Assembly: GCA_963710275.1 (NCBI GenBank)
Contig: CAVPZS010000012.1
Coordinates: 372,001 to 436,000, forward strand
Length of the DNA stretch: 64,000 nucleotides
Source of the DNA: Rhodoblastus sp963710275
Lineage (GTDB): Bacteria; Pseudomonadota; Alphaproteobacteria; Rhizobiales; Beijerinckiaceae
Reading direction: 5' to 3'
In this document: positions 8,097-16,644 of the stretch, piece by piece
How positions within the stretch are numbered: position 1 is the first letter of the stretch
Layout of the letters: each line of letters starts with the position of its first letter
Position numbers and translations under genes: made by a program
Notes under the pieces: generated by a model
Databases searched by the model: none
The model's input: only the letters and a program-made list of their open reading frames with translations
What the model was told of the DNA's origin: nothing

Positions 8097-8244
8097 TATA
8101 TGCCACTTTGCTCGTCAGCCGGCGCAGATCGGCGCGGCGGGAAGCGGGATGGGAGCGCCCCGGGAATGCCGCGCGCGATCCTCCGATTTGAACTATCATC
8201 CGCATCGATTGAACCGCCCGCCAGAGGCGGCTTGAGGAGACGTC

Positions 8245-9447
8245 ATGAGCACGAATGCAGAATCCCTTCCTTTCCTCGTCGTCGGCGGGGGCATCGGCGG
8301 CCTCGCCGCCGCGCTGGCCCTTGTGCGCCAGGGTTATCGGGTCAAGGTGCTGGAACAGGCCGCCGAGATCGGCGAAATCGGCGCCGGCATCCAGCTCGGC
8401 CCCAACGCCTTCCACGCCTTCGACGCGCTGGGTGTCGGCGACAAGGCGCGCGCCCGAGCCGTCTACACCGACGAAATGATCATGCACGACGCCATCGACG
8501 AAAGCCTGGTCGGGCGCATTCCGACCGGGGAGGCGTTCCGCAAGCGCTTCGGCAATCCCTATGCGGTGATCCATCGCGTCGACATCCACCTGTCGCTACT
8601 CGAAGGCGCGAAGGAGACGGGCCGCGTCGAGTTTCTGACGTCGACGCGCGTCAAACGCATCGAGCAGGACGCGCAAGGCGTCACCGCCTATGACCAGGAT
8701 GACGTCGGCCATCGCGGCGTGGCGCTGATCGCCGCCGATGGCGGCAAATCGGTGGTGCGGACCCAATATGTCAACGACCCGCCGCGCGTCACCGGCCACG
8801 TCGTCTATCGCTCGGTGGTCGAAAAGAAGGATTTCCCGAAGGACCTGCAATGGAACGCCGCCAGCATCTGGGTCGGCCCGAATTGCCATCTCGTCCACTA
8901 TCCGCTGCGCGGCGGCGAGCAATATAATGTGGTCGTGACCTTCCATAGCCGCGACAAGGAGGAATGGGGCGTCACCGAAGGCAGCAAGGAGGAAGTGCAG
9001 AGCTATTTCCAGGAGATCAGCGCCAAGCCGCGACAATTGATCGACCTGCCGAAGAGCTGGAAGCGTTGGGCCACCGCCGACCGCGAGCCGATCGCGCAAT
9101 GGAGTTTCGGCCGCGTCACCCTGCTCGGCGACGCCGCGCATCCGACGACGCAATATATGGCCCAGGGCGCCTGCATGGCGCTGGAAGACGCGGTCACATT
9201 GGGAGAAGCCCTGCGCGTCAACAACAACGACATCGTCAAGGCCTTCGATCTTTATCAGCGCTCCCGCGTGACGCGCACCGCGCGCATCGTCCTGTCGGGC
9301 CGCGAAATGGGCCGCATCTATCACGCCAAGGGGGTCGAGCGGCTGGTGCGCAATTCACTGTGGAAAGATCGCCCGGTGGAGCGTTTTTACGACGCCATGG
9401 AATGGCTCTATGGTTGGAACGTCGGCAATTGCCTCGCCAAGGATTGA
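8245..9447 (+). CDS. 3-hydroxybenzoate 6-monooxygenase (FAD-dependent)
   Basis: 400 residues. A class A flavoprotein hydroxylase: GGGIGG dinucleotide motif at 14-19, the IGAGIQLGPNA segment, and the second FAD motif GDAAHPTTQYMAQG near 294. The closest family recalled is NagX/MhbM/XlnD, which converts 3-hydroxybenzoate plus NADH and O2 to gentisate. Context is decisive: the next three genes are the complete gentisate ring-cleavage route in pathway order. GAGGAG precedes the ATG at a good distance. A salicylate 1-hydroxylase would instead lead to catechol genes, which are absent. Confidence 0.88.
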   Translation: MSTNAESLPFLVVGGGIGGLAAALALVRQGYRVKVLEQAAEIGEIGAGIQLGPNAFHAFDALGVGDKARARAVYTDEMIMHDAIDESLVGRIPTGEAFRKRFGNPYAVIHRVDIHLSLLEGAKETGRVEFLTSTRVKRIEQDAQGVTAYDQDDVGHRGVALIAADGGKSVVRTQYVNDPPRVTGHVVYRSVVEKKDFPKDLQWNAASIWVGPNCHLVHYPLRGGEQYNVVVTFHSRDKEEWGVTEGSKEEVQSYFQEISAKPRQLIDLPKSWKRWATADREPIAQWSFGRVTLLGDAAHPTTQYMAQGACMALEDAVTLGEALRVNNNDIVKAFDLYQRSRVTRTARIVLSGREMGRIYHAKGVERLVRNSLWKDRPVERFYDAMEWLYGWNVGNCLAKD

Positions 9448-9483
9448 GCCAGCCCCGCCCCGCCCTCACGAAGGAATAGCAAG

Positions 9484-10539
9484 ATGCAAGATCACGGACG
9501 TTTTGACACGCTGGGCCGGCTCGAAGACCTGCCGCAGGATTATCGCGACGAACTCACGCAATTGAACCTGGTGCCGCTGTGGCCGAGCCTGCGCGCCGTG
9601 ATGCCGCCGGGCGCTCCTAAACCTCGGACCAAGGCGATCTGCTGGCCCTATCATTCGCTTCGGCCGCTGCTCCTGAAGGCCGGCGAGCTGACGCCGATCG
9701 AAAAGGCCGAGCGCCGCGTGCTGGTGCTCGCCAATCCCGGCCACGGACTGGAGAAGATGCAGGCCAGCTCCTGCATCTATCTTGGCATGCAATTACTGCT
9801 GCCGGGCGAACTCGCCCCCGCGCATCGCCATACGCCGAACGCCATCCGCATGATCGTCGAAGGCGAGGGCGCCTTCACCACGGTCGACGGCGAAAAATGC
9901 CATATGCGCCGCGGCGACCTGATCCTGACGCCCACCGGCCTGTGGCACGAGCACGGCCATGAAGGCGACAAGCCCGTGGTCTGGCTCGACGTGCTCGACT
10001 TGCCGCTGGTCTATTACACCGAGACGGCCTACCACATCGAAGGCCCGAGCCAGAACGTCCGCGCCGGCAATGCGAGCAAGGCTTTCGCCCGCGGCGGCCT
10101 GGTGCCGACAGCAGTGTTCGGCCGCGGCGACAAGGCCTATCCGCTGCTGCATTTCCCCTGGAGCGAGACCCGCGCGGCGCTGGAATCGCTGGCCTCGGAC
10201 GATTCCGAGCTGGAGGCGGTGCAACTGACCTATGTCAATCCGCACACCGGCGGCGACGTCCAGAATATTCTCGGTTTCTACGCGATGATGTTGCGTCCCG
10301 GCCAGAGCCTGCGTCTGCCGGCCCGCTCGCCGGCGTCGGTCTATCATCTGATCGAGGGCGGCGCGACGGTCACGGTCGAAGACCAGACATTCACCTTGGC
10401 GGAGGCGGACACATGCTGCGCGCCGGGCTATGTCGCCGTCTCCTTGCGCAATCTCTCGGCTGACCAGCCGGCCTTCCTGTTCATCGCCGACGAGACGCCC
10501 GTGCAGAAAAAGCTCGGCGTCTACGAAGAGCGTGGCTGA
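9484..10539 (+). CDS. Gentisate 1,2-dioxygenase
   Basis: 351 residues with two cupin domains. The iron ligands are visible in the N-terminal cupin as HRH (114 and 116) and H155 in LWHEHGHEG. The enzyme opens gentisate between C1 and C2 to give maleylpyruvate using Fe(II) and O2 in the cytoplasm. It follows the hydroxylase by 36 bases with AAGGAA before its ATG. The length and both-cupin layout match bacterial gentisate dioxygenases rather than 1-hydroxy-2-naphthoate dioxygenase, though the latter is a close relative. Confidence 0.92.
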   Translation: MQDHGRFDTLGRLEDLPQDYRDELTQLNLVPLWPSLRAVMPPGAPKPRTKAICWPYHSLRPLLLKAGELTPIEKAERRVLVLANPGHGLEKMQASSCIYLGMQLLLPGELAPAHRHTPNAIRMIVEGEGAFTTVDGEKCHMRRGDLILTPTGLWHEHGHEGDKPVVWLDVLDLPLVYYTETAYHIEGPSQNVRAGNASKAFARGGLVPTAVFGRGDKAYPLLHFPWSETRAALESLASDDSELEAVQLTYVNPHTGGDVQNILGFYAMMLRPGQSLRLPARSPASVYHLIEGGATVTVEDQTFTLAEADTCCAPGYVAVSLRNLSADQPAFLFIADETPVQKKLGVYEERG

Positions 10540-10609
10540 GCTCGCTTTCCCCCGGGGCCGCATCCGCGGCCCGCACTCCCGTACCCTCCAAAAACTTCGA
10601 GGAATATTC

Positions 10610-11317
10610 ATGACGCTGTCAGCCTATTTGTGGACCCCGCCCGCCGTCCAGTCCGCGCCGGTGCGTGGCAAGGCCGAGCGACTGCCGATCAACCGCTTGT
10701 TTTTCGTCGGCCGCAACTACCACGCCCACGCCGCCGAGATGGGCCATTCGGTCGACAAATCCGCCGAGCGTCCGTTCTATTTCACCAAGGCGCCCTCGAC
10801 CCTGACTCAATCCGGCGCGACCATCGCCTATCCGCCGGAGACCAAGAATTTCCATCACGAAATGGAGCTCGTCGTGGCCCTCGGCGCTCCCGGGTTCCGC
10901 GTCGCGCAGGAAGACGCGCACAAGCTGGTCTATGGCTATGCCTGCGGCCTCGACATGACCCGGCGCGATCTGCAATTCGCCGCGCGCGACAAGGGGCGCC
11001 CCTGGGATCTCGGCAAGGACATCGAAGGCGGCTCGGTGATCAGCGAGATCGTTCCCATGCCGGGCGTGATCCTCGACCATGGCGTCATTGAAATGACGGT
11101 CAACGGCCAGCCGCGCCAGAAATCCGACCTGGGCAAATTGATCTGGAACCTGCGCGAGATCATCGCGGACCTGTCGCTGTTCTATCACCTGCAGCCGGGC
11201 GACCTGATCTATACCGGCACGCCGGAAGGCGTCGGCCCGGTCGTCGCCGGCGACCGCATCGACGGGCGCATCGAAGGCGTCGGCGAAATCGTGCTGAACA
11301 TCGGCCCTGCCGAATGA
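10610..11317 (+). CDS. Fumarylpyruvate hydrolase (FAH family)
   Basis: 235 residues from the ATG at 10610, chosen for the GAGGA just upstream; the open frame extends further upstream but overlaps the dioxygenase. Features: FVGRNYHAHAAEMG near the start, the metal-binding FHHEMELVVALG, then IYTGTPEGVGPV. The FAH fold uses Mg to split fumarylpyruvate into fumarate and pyruvate, the last step of the gentisate route. Its 3' end overlaps the isomerase start (ATGA). Confidence 0.9.
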   Translation: MTLSAYLWTPPAVQSAPVRGKAERLPINRLFFVGRNYHAHAAEMGHSVDKSAERPFYFTKAPSTLTQSGATIAYPPETKNFHHEMELVVALGAPGFRVAQEDAHKLVYGYACGLDMTRRDLQFAARDKGRPWDLGKDIEGGSVISEIVPMPGVILDHGVIEMTVNGQPRQKSDLGKLIWNLREIIADLSLFYHLQPGDLIYTGTPEGVGPVVAGDRIDGRIEGVGEIVLNIGPAE

Positions 11318-11955
11318 TGAAGCTGCATAATTTCTTTCGCAGCGGCACGTCGCACCGTCTGCGCATCGCCTTGCGCCTGAAAGGGCTGGATGCGGATTAC
11401 GTCGCTGTCGACCTGCGCAAGGAGCAGCACATGTCGGCGGCCTACAAGGCGCTGAACCCGCAGGGGCTGGTCCCGGCGCTGGAGGCGGACGGCAAGGTCC
11501 TGATCCAGACGCCCGCGATCATCGAATGGCTGGAAGAGGTCTATCCGACGCCGGCCCTGTTGCCGAAGGAGCCGGAGGCGCGCGCCCGTGTGCGCGCCCT
11601 GGCGGCGCTGGTCGGCTGCGACATCCATCCGCTCAACAACCGCCGCGTCCTCGAATATCTGCGGAAGGGTTTCGCGGCCGACGAGGCGGCGATCAACGCC
11701 TGGTGCGCGACCTGGATCGGCGCGGGATTTGACGCGCTGGAGGCCTTGCTCGCCGCCGACAACAAACCCGGGCGCTTCTGCTTTGGCGATGCGCCGACGC
11801 TGGCCGACGTCTATCTCGTCCCGCAAGTGGAGAGCGCCCGCCGCTTCAAGATCGATATGGCGGCATGGCCGCGGATCGCCGCGGTCGACGCGGCCTGCGC
11901 CGAGATCGACGCTTTCCGTCTTGCGGCGCCGGCGATGCAGCCGGACGCGAGCTGA
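11314..11955 (+). CDS. Maleylpyruvate isomerase (zeta-class glutathione transferase)
   Basis: 213 residues: an N-terminal thioredoxin fold starting MKLHNFFRSGTSHRLRIAL, which carries the Ser/Arg glutathione site of zeta GSTs, and a helical C-terminal domain with FGDAPTLADVYLVPQV. It isomerises maleylpyruvate to fumarylpyruvate with glutathione, upstream of the hydrolase encoded just before it. Four-base overlap with that gene implies translational coupling. Could equally isomerise maleylacetoacetate, but the context favours maleylpyruvate. Confidence 0.9.
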   Translation: MMKLHNFFRSGTSHRLRIALRLKGLDADYVAVDLRKEQHMSAAYKALNPQGLVPALEADGKVLIQTPAIIEWLEEVYPTPALLPKEPEARARVRALAALVGCDIHPLNNRRVLEYLRKGFAADEAAINAWCATWIGAGFDALEALLAADNKPGRFCFGDAPTLADVYLVPQVESARRFKIDMAAWPRIAAVDAACAEIDAFRLAAPAMQPDAS

Positions 11956-11981
11956 CGGGGCAGGCGGCTGAGGATTGAAAA

Positions 11982-12014
11982 GGCGGCGGCTCGCAGGAGC
12001 CGCCGCCCTTTTTT
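11982..12014 (+). terminator. Rho-independent terminator of the gentisate operon
   Basis: A perfect 11-bp stem GGCGGCGGCTC / GAGCCGCCGCC closed by GCAG is followed by a run of six T. It lies 27 bases after the isomerase stop and ends the four-gene operon. Confidence 0.92.
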
Positions 12015-12186
12015 ATTGGCGCGGCAGGCGGCTGCCCTCAAGTTGGCGAGAAAGCGTCCCGGACGGCAATTGTAGTGGCTGCTCCGTCATGAGTGGTCGC
12101 CGCTTCTGTCGCCGCACTATGCAAACGTCCTCGGCTCCATCTACGATGTCTCTTGTTCCTGCTGCCCGAGATCGCGCTCATCCCCG

Positions 12187-13119
12187 ATGTTTTCGACCCT
12201 CGTCGTCATTCTGCCCATCTTCGCGCTCATCCTTTCCGGATGGCTTGCGCGCCGCATCGGCGTTCTCGGTCCGCATGCGACCGCGGAGCTCAATCGCTTC
12301 GTCGTCTATTTGGCGCTTCCGGCGCTGCTGTTCGACATCGTCGCCAATGTGCAATGGTCGGAGATCTGGCGCCCCGGCTTCATCGCGGTCTTCGGCCTTG
12401 GCGCAGGGCTGACCTTCGCGCTCACCCTCGTCCTCAGGCTCCGCCAGCCGCGCCATCTGGCCGACGCCGCCATCGACGCGCTGAATGCCGGTTATGCGAA
12501 CACCGGCTATCTCGGATTTCCATTGGCGCTGGCGGCGCTGGGCCGCGACGCGCTCGCGCCGACCATGATCGCGACGATCATCACGGCCTGCGTCCTCTTC
12601 GCCGTGGGCATCATCCTGATCGAGATCGGACTGCAAGGCGAACGGCGCCCCGTGCGCCTCGCCTTGCAGGTCGGGAGGTCGTTGATCCGCAATCCCCTGC
12701 TTGTCGCGCCGGCGCTGGGCGCGCTGCTGCCGATCGCCGGGTTCAGTGTCCCCGCGCCGGTCGAAACCTTCCTGAAGCTTTTGGGTGGGGCGGCGTCGCC
12801 TTGCGCGCTCGTGGCGCTCGGGCTGTTCCTCGCGAGGGAGCGCAAGGTCGAGAAATCGGATTTCGGGCCGACGGCGCTGCTGGTCGGGCTGAAACTCTTT
12901 CTGCAGCCCGCCATCGCCTGGGCCCTGGCGATCCTGTTCCAGTTGTCGCCGCCGCTGACCCACACGGCCGTCTTGCTCGCCGCCCTGCCGACGGGAACGG
13001 GCGCCTTCATGCTGGCGGAATTCTACCGCCGCGAGGCCGACATCACGTCGAACGTCGTGCTGATCTCAACCCTCGTGTCGGTCGTGACCATCAGCGCCTA
13101 TCTCGCATTCGCGACATGA
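12187..13119 (+). CDS. AEC family transporter (second copy flanking the gentisate genes)
   Basis: 310 residues, about ten membrane segments, with LPIFALILSGWLARRIG at the start and ALNAGYANTGYLGFPLA and LPTGTGAFMLAEFY in the two halves. It is only distantly similar to the AEC protein at 7036-7962. It is separated from the gentisate operon by a strong terminator, so it is a separate unit. The ribosome site is weak. A substrate such as an organic or aromatic acid is inferred from the family and neighbourhood only. Confidence 0.88.
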   Translation: MFSTLVVILPIFALILSGWLARRIGVLGPHATAELNRFVVYLALPALLFDIVANVQWSEIWRPGFIAVFGLGAGLTFALTLVLRLRQPRHLADAAIDALNAGYANTGYLGFPLALAALGRDALAPTMIATIITACVLFAVGIILIEIGLQGERRPVRLALQVGRSLIRNPLLVAPALGALLPIAGFSVPAPVETFLKLLGGAASPCALVALGLFLARERKVEKSDFGPTALLVGLKLFLQPAIAWALAILFQLSPPLTHTAVLLAALPTGTGAFMLAEFYRREADITSNVVLISTLVSVVTISAYLAFAT

Positions 13120-13154
13120 CCACCGCCATCGCCGGGGGCGTCGCCCTATTCGCC

Positions 13155-14237
13155 CTATTCGAGCGGCGATGAAACGGCGACCAAGGCGCGCGACGAGGTT
13201 TTCCCCTCCCGGCGCAGGAGGGCCTGATGGCTAGCGTCGAGAACGGCGGCGGCCGCCACGAGCGCCGCGATCAGGGCGACGCCTGAAGCGGGCGTCGCGA
13301 GTCCGGCCAGGCGGTCGGCGTGCGCCGCGGAAAACATCGTGCAATAGCGAATGACCGGTTCATGGATGACGTAAAGCGGATAGGAGACGGCGCCGGAAAA
13401 GCCGCAGAACGCCCTCAACCGCCCTGTCGGGCGCAGGCGCATCGCCGTGAAGACCAGGGCGGGGAAAAGGATCAGGATGCAGGCGAGGTCCCAGAGCCCG
13501 AGCGGCAATCGTCCGCTGCACATCAGAATGCCGACCGACAGGGCCAGGACGGCGACCGTCGCCAGACCGGCGTGGCGGGCCGCGAGGGCCGGGCGGCCGG
13601 CGGCGCGATAGGCGCGCGCCAGCAGGACGCCGGCATAAAACGAAAACAGGCAGCGCAACAGGCCGATGGCCATCGTATTGACGGTCGAGCCCTTGTCGAG
13701 TTGGTGCGAGCGGTAGGCCAGCGCGGCCAGGATCAGCATCGCCGCCCCGGCGCCGAGCAGCGCCCGCAGCCTGGATCCGGTCACATGGCGGACGCCGAGG
13801 AAATAGATCGCGTTGACGACCATCTCGAAAAACAGCGACCACATCGGCCCATTGAGGGGAAAGAGCAGCAGGTCGCCGGATGGATTGGGCAGGAAGACCA
13901 GCGACGGGAAGAAATGCAGCCAGACGGTCGCGGTGGTGAACTGGCCGGTGGCGAGGCCGACCGCCGCGCCGACCGAGACGCCGACCATCAGCATCGGAAA
14001 CAGCCGGTTGAACCGCTTGACGGCGAATTGGCCGAAGCTCATGCCAGCGAGGATTTTTTCTTCATAGGCCGTGACGATGACGACGCCCGATAGAACAAAG
14101 AAAAGGTCGACAGCGAGATAGGACTTGGCGAAATCGAGGCCGCCGAGCAAGGCCGAACCGTGGCGCATCGCGATCAGCACCGCCGCAAGACCGCGCATTC
14201 CATCCAGGACAAAAAATATGTCGCTGTTCTTCTTCAT
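13155..14237 (-). CDS. Membrane acyltransferase, OafA/YrhL (acyltransferase-3) family
   Basis: 360 residues, about ten membrane segments. The family start (LDGMRGLAAVLIAMRH) carries the conserved RG-AA and His of the active site; the FFVLSGVVI segment and a cytoplasmic RFNRLFPML motif follow. These inner-membrane enzymes move acetyl or other acyl groups onto exported glycans or lipids. It stands alone, convergent with the AEC gene and divergent from the 14468 gene. Target glycan unknown. Confidence 0.88.
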   Translation of the reverse strand: MKKNSDIFFVLDGMRGLAAVLIAMRHGSALLGGLDFAKSYLAVDLFFVLSGVVIVTAYEEKILAGMSFGQFAVKRFNRLFPMLMVGVSVGAAVGLATGQFTTATVWLHFFPSLVFLPNPSGDLLLFPLNGPMWSLFFEMVVNAIYFLGVRHVTGSRLRALLGAGAAMLILAALAYRSHQLDKGSTVNTMAIGLLRCLFSFYAGVLLARAYRAAGRPALAARHAGLATVAVLALSVGILMCSGRLPLGLWDLACILILFPALVFTAMRLRPTGRLRAFCGFSGAVSYPLYVIHEPVIRYCTMFSAAHADRLAGLATPASGVALIAALVAAAAVLDASHQALLRREGKTSSRALVAVSSPLE

Positions 14238-14467
14238 CCGGTAAGGCGCCTCGAACGAACCTTTCGCGGGGAAATCCGCGGCAATATGGAGCGCAACCTG
14301 CCATCGATGTGTTACGAAAGTCGAAGTCCGGCTTGTGGAAAAAGGTTACTGCGCGGAAACTCGAGGCAATCCTGGAGCGGACGGCGGCATTGACGGCTAT
14401 CAAGGCGCCGGGGAAGCAGGCGCATATAGTCCGATGCGCAGGGATTGATGCGGAAGGGCGAGGGAAG

Positions 14468-15007
14468 ATGAACAAGACTTCGGAAGATTGCCTCACCGAA
14501 AGACATCTGCTGCTCTTCGCCTCGGTCATTCGCTGGTTCGCGCGTTACGAACTTCTGATGCTGGAGCTGACGGCGGCGGTCGCCGGATCGGACGCAAGCG
14601 CGGTCATGATCCTGACCCGCAACCTCGATTTCGGCGAAAAGAGGCAGGCGCTGATCGAACTCCTGCGCCACCGGGCAATCCCGATGGATCAGTTCGACCG
14701 GATCAACAAATTCCTGACCGTGCCGAACACCTTCCTGTCGCTGCGGGACGACATCGCCCATTCGGCCTGGATCCAGGCGGAGTCGCCCTATGTCATCCAG
14801 CCGGTCTGGATTTTCAAGCGAGGCCCGGGGGTGAAACCCCTGCACGGCGCCCCCGACGCTTCACACGCGCAATATGTCGAATGCGACGAGGACAAGGTCG
14901 ATTATACGCTCGACGTTCTCGACGGCGCGGTCAAGACCTTGGCCGAGAATTACGAGAGCTTTTCGGCCTATCTCCAGGAGAGCCTGCTACTGGGCCGGCC
15001 CGGCTGA
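14468..15007 (+). CDS. Conserved hypothetical protein, soluble, about 180 residues
   Basis: 179 residues from the ATG at 14468 with AGGGAAG upstream; longer in-frame starts exist but look non-coding. Predominantly helical, with no signal peptide or membrane segment. Visible features: LTERHLLLFASVIRWFARYE, a central RQALIELLRHRAIP helix and LRDDIAHSAWIQ. The middle resembles proteins that carry a HEPN-like or fragment-of-restriction helical bundle, but I cannot assign a family. It stands between a divergent acyltransferase and a small secreted protein. Confidence 0.65.
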   Translation: MNKTSEDCLTERHLLLFASVIRWFARYELLMLELTAAVAGSDASAVMILTRNLDFGEKRQALIELLRHRAIPMDQFDRINKFLTVPNTFLSLRDDIAHSAWIQAESPYVIQPVWIFKRGPGVKPLHGAPDASHAQYVECDEDKVDYTLDVLDGAVKTLAENYESFSAYLQESLLLGRPG

Positions 15008-15106
15008 CGCCGCCGGGAAGCATGCGCAAATTTTCTCGCGACGCAACTTTACGCGGGCCAGCGCCGTTAACGCTTGGCTAACGCCGATTTTGCGGGAGGA
15101 AAAGCC

Positions 15107-15412
15107 ATGTCACGACGGTTCGCCCTGATCGCCGCCTTTGGTCTGGCCTTGCTCGGCCCGGCGTCGGCGGATTCCCCTGATTACCCCTATGGATTCTTCT
15201 CCGCCGCCACGACCGGGAATGGTCGCTATCTCGGCCATTTCAGCGGCGGCCGGACCTTTCCGCTTCCCGATCCCCGAAAGCCCTACGCGGTCGCCTGGCG
15301 CGACCAATACGCCCGCTTCGAGAGCCAACGCGAGTGCCGGGCCTGGCTTGCCGACATGACGCGCGCGTGGCGCCAACTGGAAGGCTGGAAAACCTGCATC
15401 CCTCTGCGCTGA
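15107..15412 (+). CDS. Small secreted hypothetical protein
   Basis: 101 residues. GGGAGGA precedes the ATG at 15107. Signal peptide of about 22 residues (RRFALIAAFGLALLGPASA), mature part rich in Tyr, Trp and Arg with two cysteines (CRAW and KTCIPLR). Probably periplasmic. No family recognised. Confidence 0.7.
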   Translation: MSRRFALIAAFGLALLGPASADSPDYPYGFFSAATTGNGRYLGHFSGGRTFPLPDPRKPYAVAWRDQYARFESQRECRAWLADMTRAWRQLEGWKTCIPLR

Positions 15413-15439
15413 GAGTTTCGCGCGGTTGCTGTGGGGCGG

Positions 15440-15718
15440 CTATTTGGGCTGCACGTCCTTCGCGCCGCCGGGCGCTCCTGGCGGCGGAATGACGGGCGTG
15501 GCGCCGGTTTGGGGCGGAGGCCGTCTGATGGCCGGATCAACATTACCCTCGGGATGAATGACGCCATTGGTCGAATTCAGCTTGTCGCTGAGATCGCCGT
15601 TTTTCTTTTCCATGTCGGTGTCGGGAACAGTCGGTTTCGTCCCCGGCGAGGCCCCATTTTGCGCCAGCGATTGCGAGGCGCCAAGCAGGAGCAATAATGC
15701 GGCCAGGATGGATTTCAT
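15440..15718 (-). CDS. Small secreted proline-rich protein
   Basis: 92 residues from the ATG at 15718. Signal peptide (MKSILAALLLLLGASQSLAQ) then a hydrophilic low-complexity tail ending in a Pro/Gly-rich stretch (PPPQTGATPVIPPPGAPGG). No cysteine after the signal, so not a lipoprotein. It follows the 91-residue membrane protein gene by eight bases, so the pair is probably one operon under the EcfG-type promoter at 16057-16081. Function unknown. Confidence 0.7.
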   Translation of the reverse strand: MKSILAALLLLLGASQSLAQNGASPGTKPTVPDTDMEKKNGDLSDKLNSTNGVIHPEGNVDPAIRRPPPQTGATPVIPPPGAPGGAKDVQPK

Positions 15719-15726
15719 GTCGAGGT

Positions 15727-16002
15727 TCAATCCGCTTCGTTTTCCATCGGCAGGATCATGATCGCCGTGGCGCACACGACGCCGCCGAATGTTTCCGCGA
15801 AGCCTCCGAACAGCAGGACCAACCCCCAGCCGGCAATGTCGGAGCGCAGGATCAGGCCGCGCAATCCGGCGAAATTGAAGGCGAGCAGGATGCCGGCCCA
15901 TGCGAGGCCGACCAGCACGCCAAAGATCCAGTTACACACCATCAGGCGCACAAGGCGATCACGTGACCGCCTTCCCGCGCGGGCGAAGGACAGCTTGTCC
16001 AT
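15727..16002 (-). CDS. Small membrane protein, two transmembrane segments
   Basis: 91 residues. A basic N-terminus (RAGRRSRDRLVR) is followed by two or three hydrophobic segments (about 22-42, 46-66 and 68-84), so the start faces the cytoplasm. A near-perfect EcfG-type promoter lies 55 bases upstream, suggesting general-stress control. No domain family recognised. Co-directional with the secreted protein at 15440-15718. Confidence 0.68.
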   Translation of the reverse strand: MDKLSFARAGRRSRDRLVRLMVCNWIFGVLVGLAWAGILLAFNFAGLRGLILRSDIAGWGLVLLFGGFAETFGGVVCATAIMILPMENEAD

Positions 16003-16056
16003 GTTGTCGGGCCGAAAGCTTTGCGTCCGAAGAAATCCGACGCTTCAATCCGGAAC

Positions 16057-16081
16057 AACAATCCATTTCTGCCCGAGTTCC
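16057..16081 (-). promoter_or_regulatory. EcfG-type (general stress sigma) promoter
   Basis: On the minus strand this reads GGAAC, 16 bases, TGTT, matching the alphaproteobacterial EcfG pattern. It lies 55 bases upstream of the start at 16002. Confidence 0.65.
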
Positions 16082-16118
16082 GCCGGATTCGCCGCGATTG
16101 GCGACTTCTTGCAATCGC

Positions 16119-16316
16119 TCACCAGAGGTTGAAGAAGCCTCCGATGATCCAGGCGATCGTGACGACGGCGAGGCTGAGAACGAGGACGACGAGAACCCGC
16201 GCGCCGCCTGGTCCCTGGCGCCCCGTATCCGTCGTCAGCACCTGGCTGCGGCCCTCGCGATAATGCGGGGGCGGCTTGATGTTGTCCGGCTCGATCTTGT
16301 CGTCGTCAGGGCTCAT
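16119..16316 (-). CDS. Small single-pass membrane protein
   Basis: 65 residues, ATG at 16316 overlapping the upstream stop (ATGA). An acidic then basic hydrophilic N-terminus of about 38 residues precedes one C-terminal membrane segment (VLVVLVLSLAVVTIAWIIGG). Translationally coupled to the 60-residue charged protein. Expressed probably from the EcfG-type promoter at 16545-16570. Function unknown. Confidence 0.7.
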   Translation of the reverse strand: MSPDDDKIEPDNIKPPPHYREGRSQVLTTDTGRQGPGGARVLVVLVLSLAVVTIAWIIGGFFNLW

Positions 16317-16495
16317 CGCGGCGCCTTTCCCGATGGCGCTCGTTCCCGGCGCACGCCTTCGCGAGCGTGATGATCCCGATGCGTCTTCTCTTCGTGGCGG
16401 TCCTCGACTTCGGCTGCATAGGGCTGCCGACCCTCCCGTTCCGCCCTGGTCTCGGCGAGTTCGTCCTGGTCTTTGCGGGTCAATCGGGAAGCCAT
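16313..16495 (-). CDS. Small highly charged hydrophilic protein
   Basis: 60 residues, very rich in Arg, Glu, Asp and His, likely disordered. GAAGGATAG upstream of the ATG at 16495 is a good ribosome site, and the stop overlaps the next start, which supports it as a real gene. An EcfG-type promoter lies about 50 bases upstream. Small charged proteins of this kind are common in stress regulons; no specific role can be given. Confidence 0.6.
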   Translation of the reverse strand: MASRLTRKDQDELAETRAEREGRQPYAAEVEDRHEEKTHRDHHAREGVRRERAPSGKAPR

Positions 16496-16544
16496 TTTCT
16501 ATCCTTCGTTCGTATCCGCCATCGCTCCGGCGGCAATGCGCAAC

Positions 16545-16570
16545 AACGCCCTGTCGCGGGCGGATGTTCC
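16545..16570 (-). promoter_or_regulatory. EcfG-type promoter (17-base spacer)
   Basis: Minus-strand GGAAC, 17 bases, CGTT, about 50 bases before the start at 16495. Confidence 0.62.
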
Positions 16571-16644
16571 GGAGGTCATTCAGAAGCTGATGGAACGAAA
16601 GGGAAATGCGGCGGTTTGATTGCCGGTGTCCGAGTGAGGTGCTT

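Noticed and set aside
7963..8589. In-frame N-terminal extension of the AEC transporter on the minus strand
   Set aside because: It overlaps the start of the divergent hydroxylase gene, has no family similarity, and the ATG at 7962 has an ideal ribosome site and the family's usual N-terminus.
12093..13172. 359-residue plus-strand frame over the second AEC transporter
   Set aside because: Shifted-frame shadow; the 12187-13119 frame gives a clean ten-helix AEC protein.
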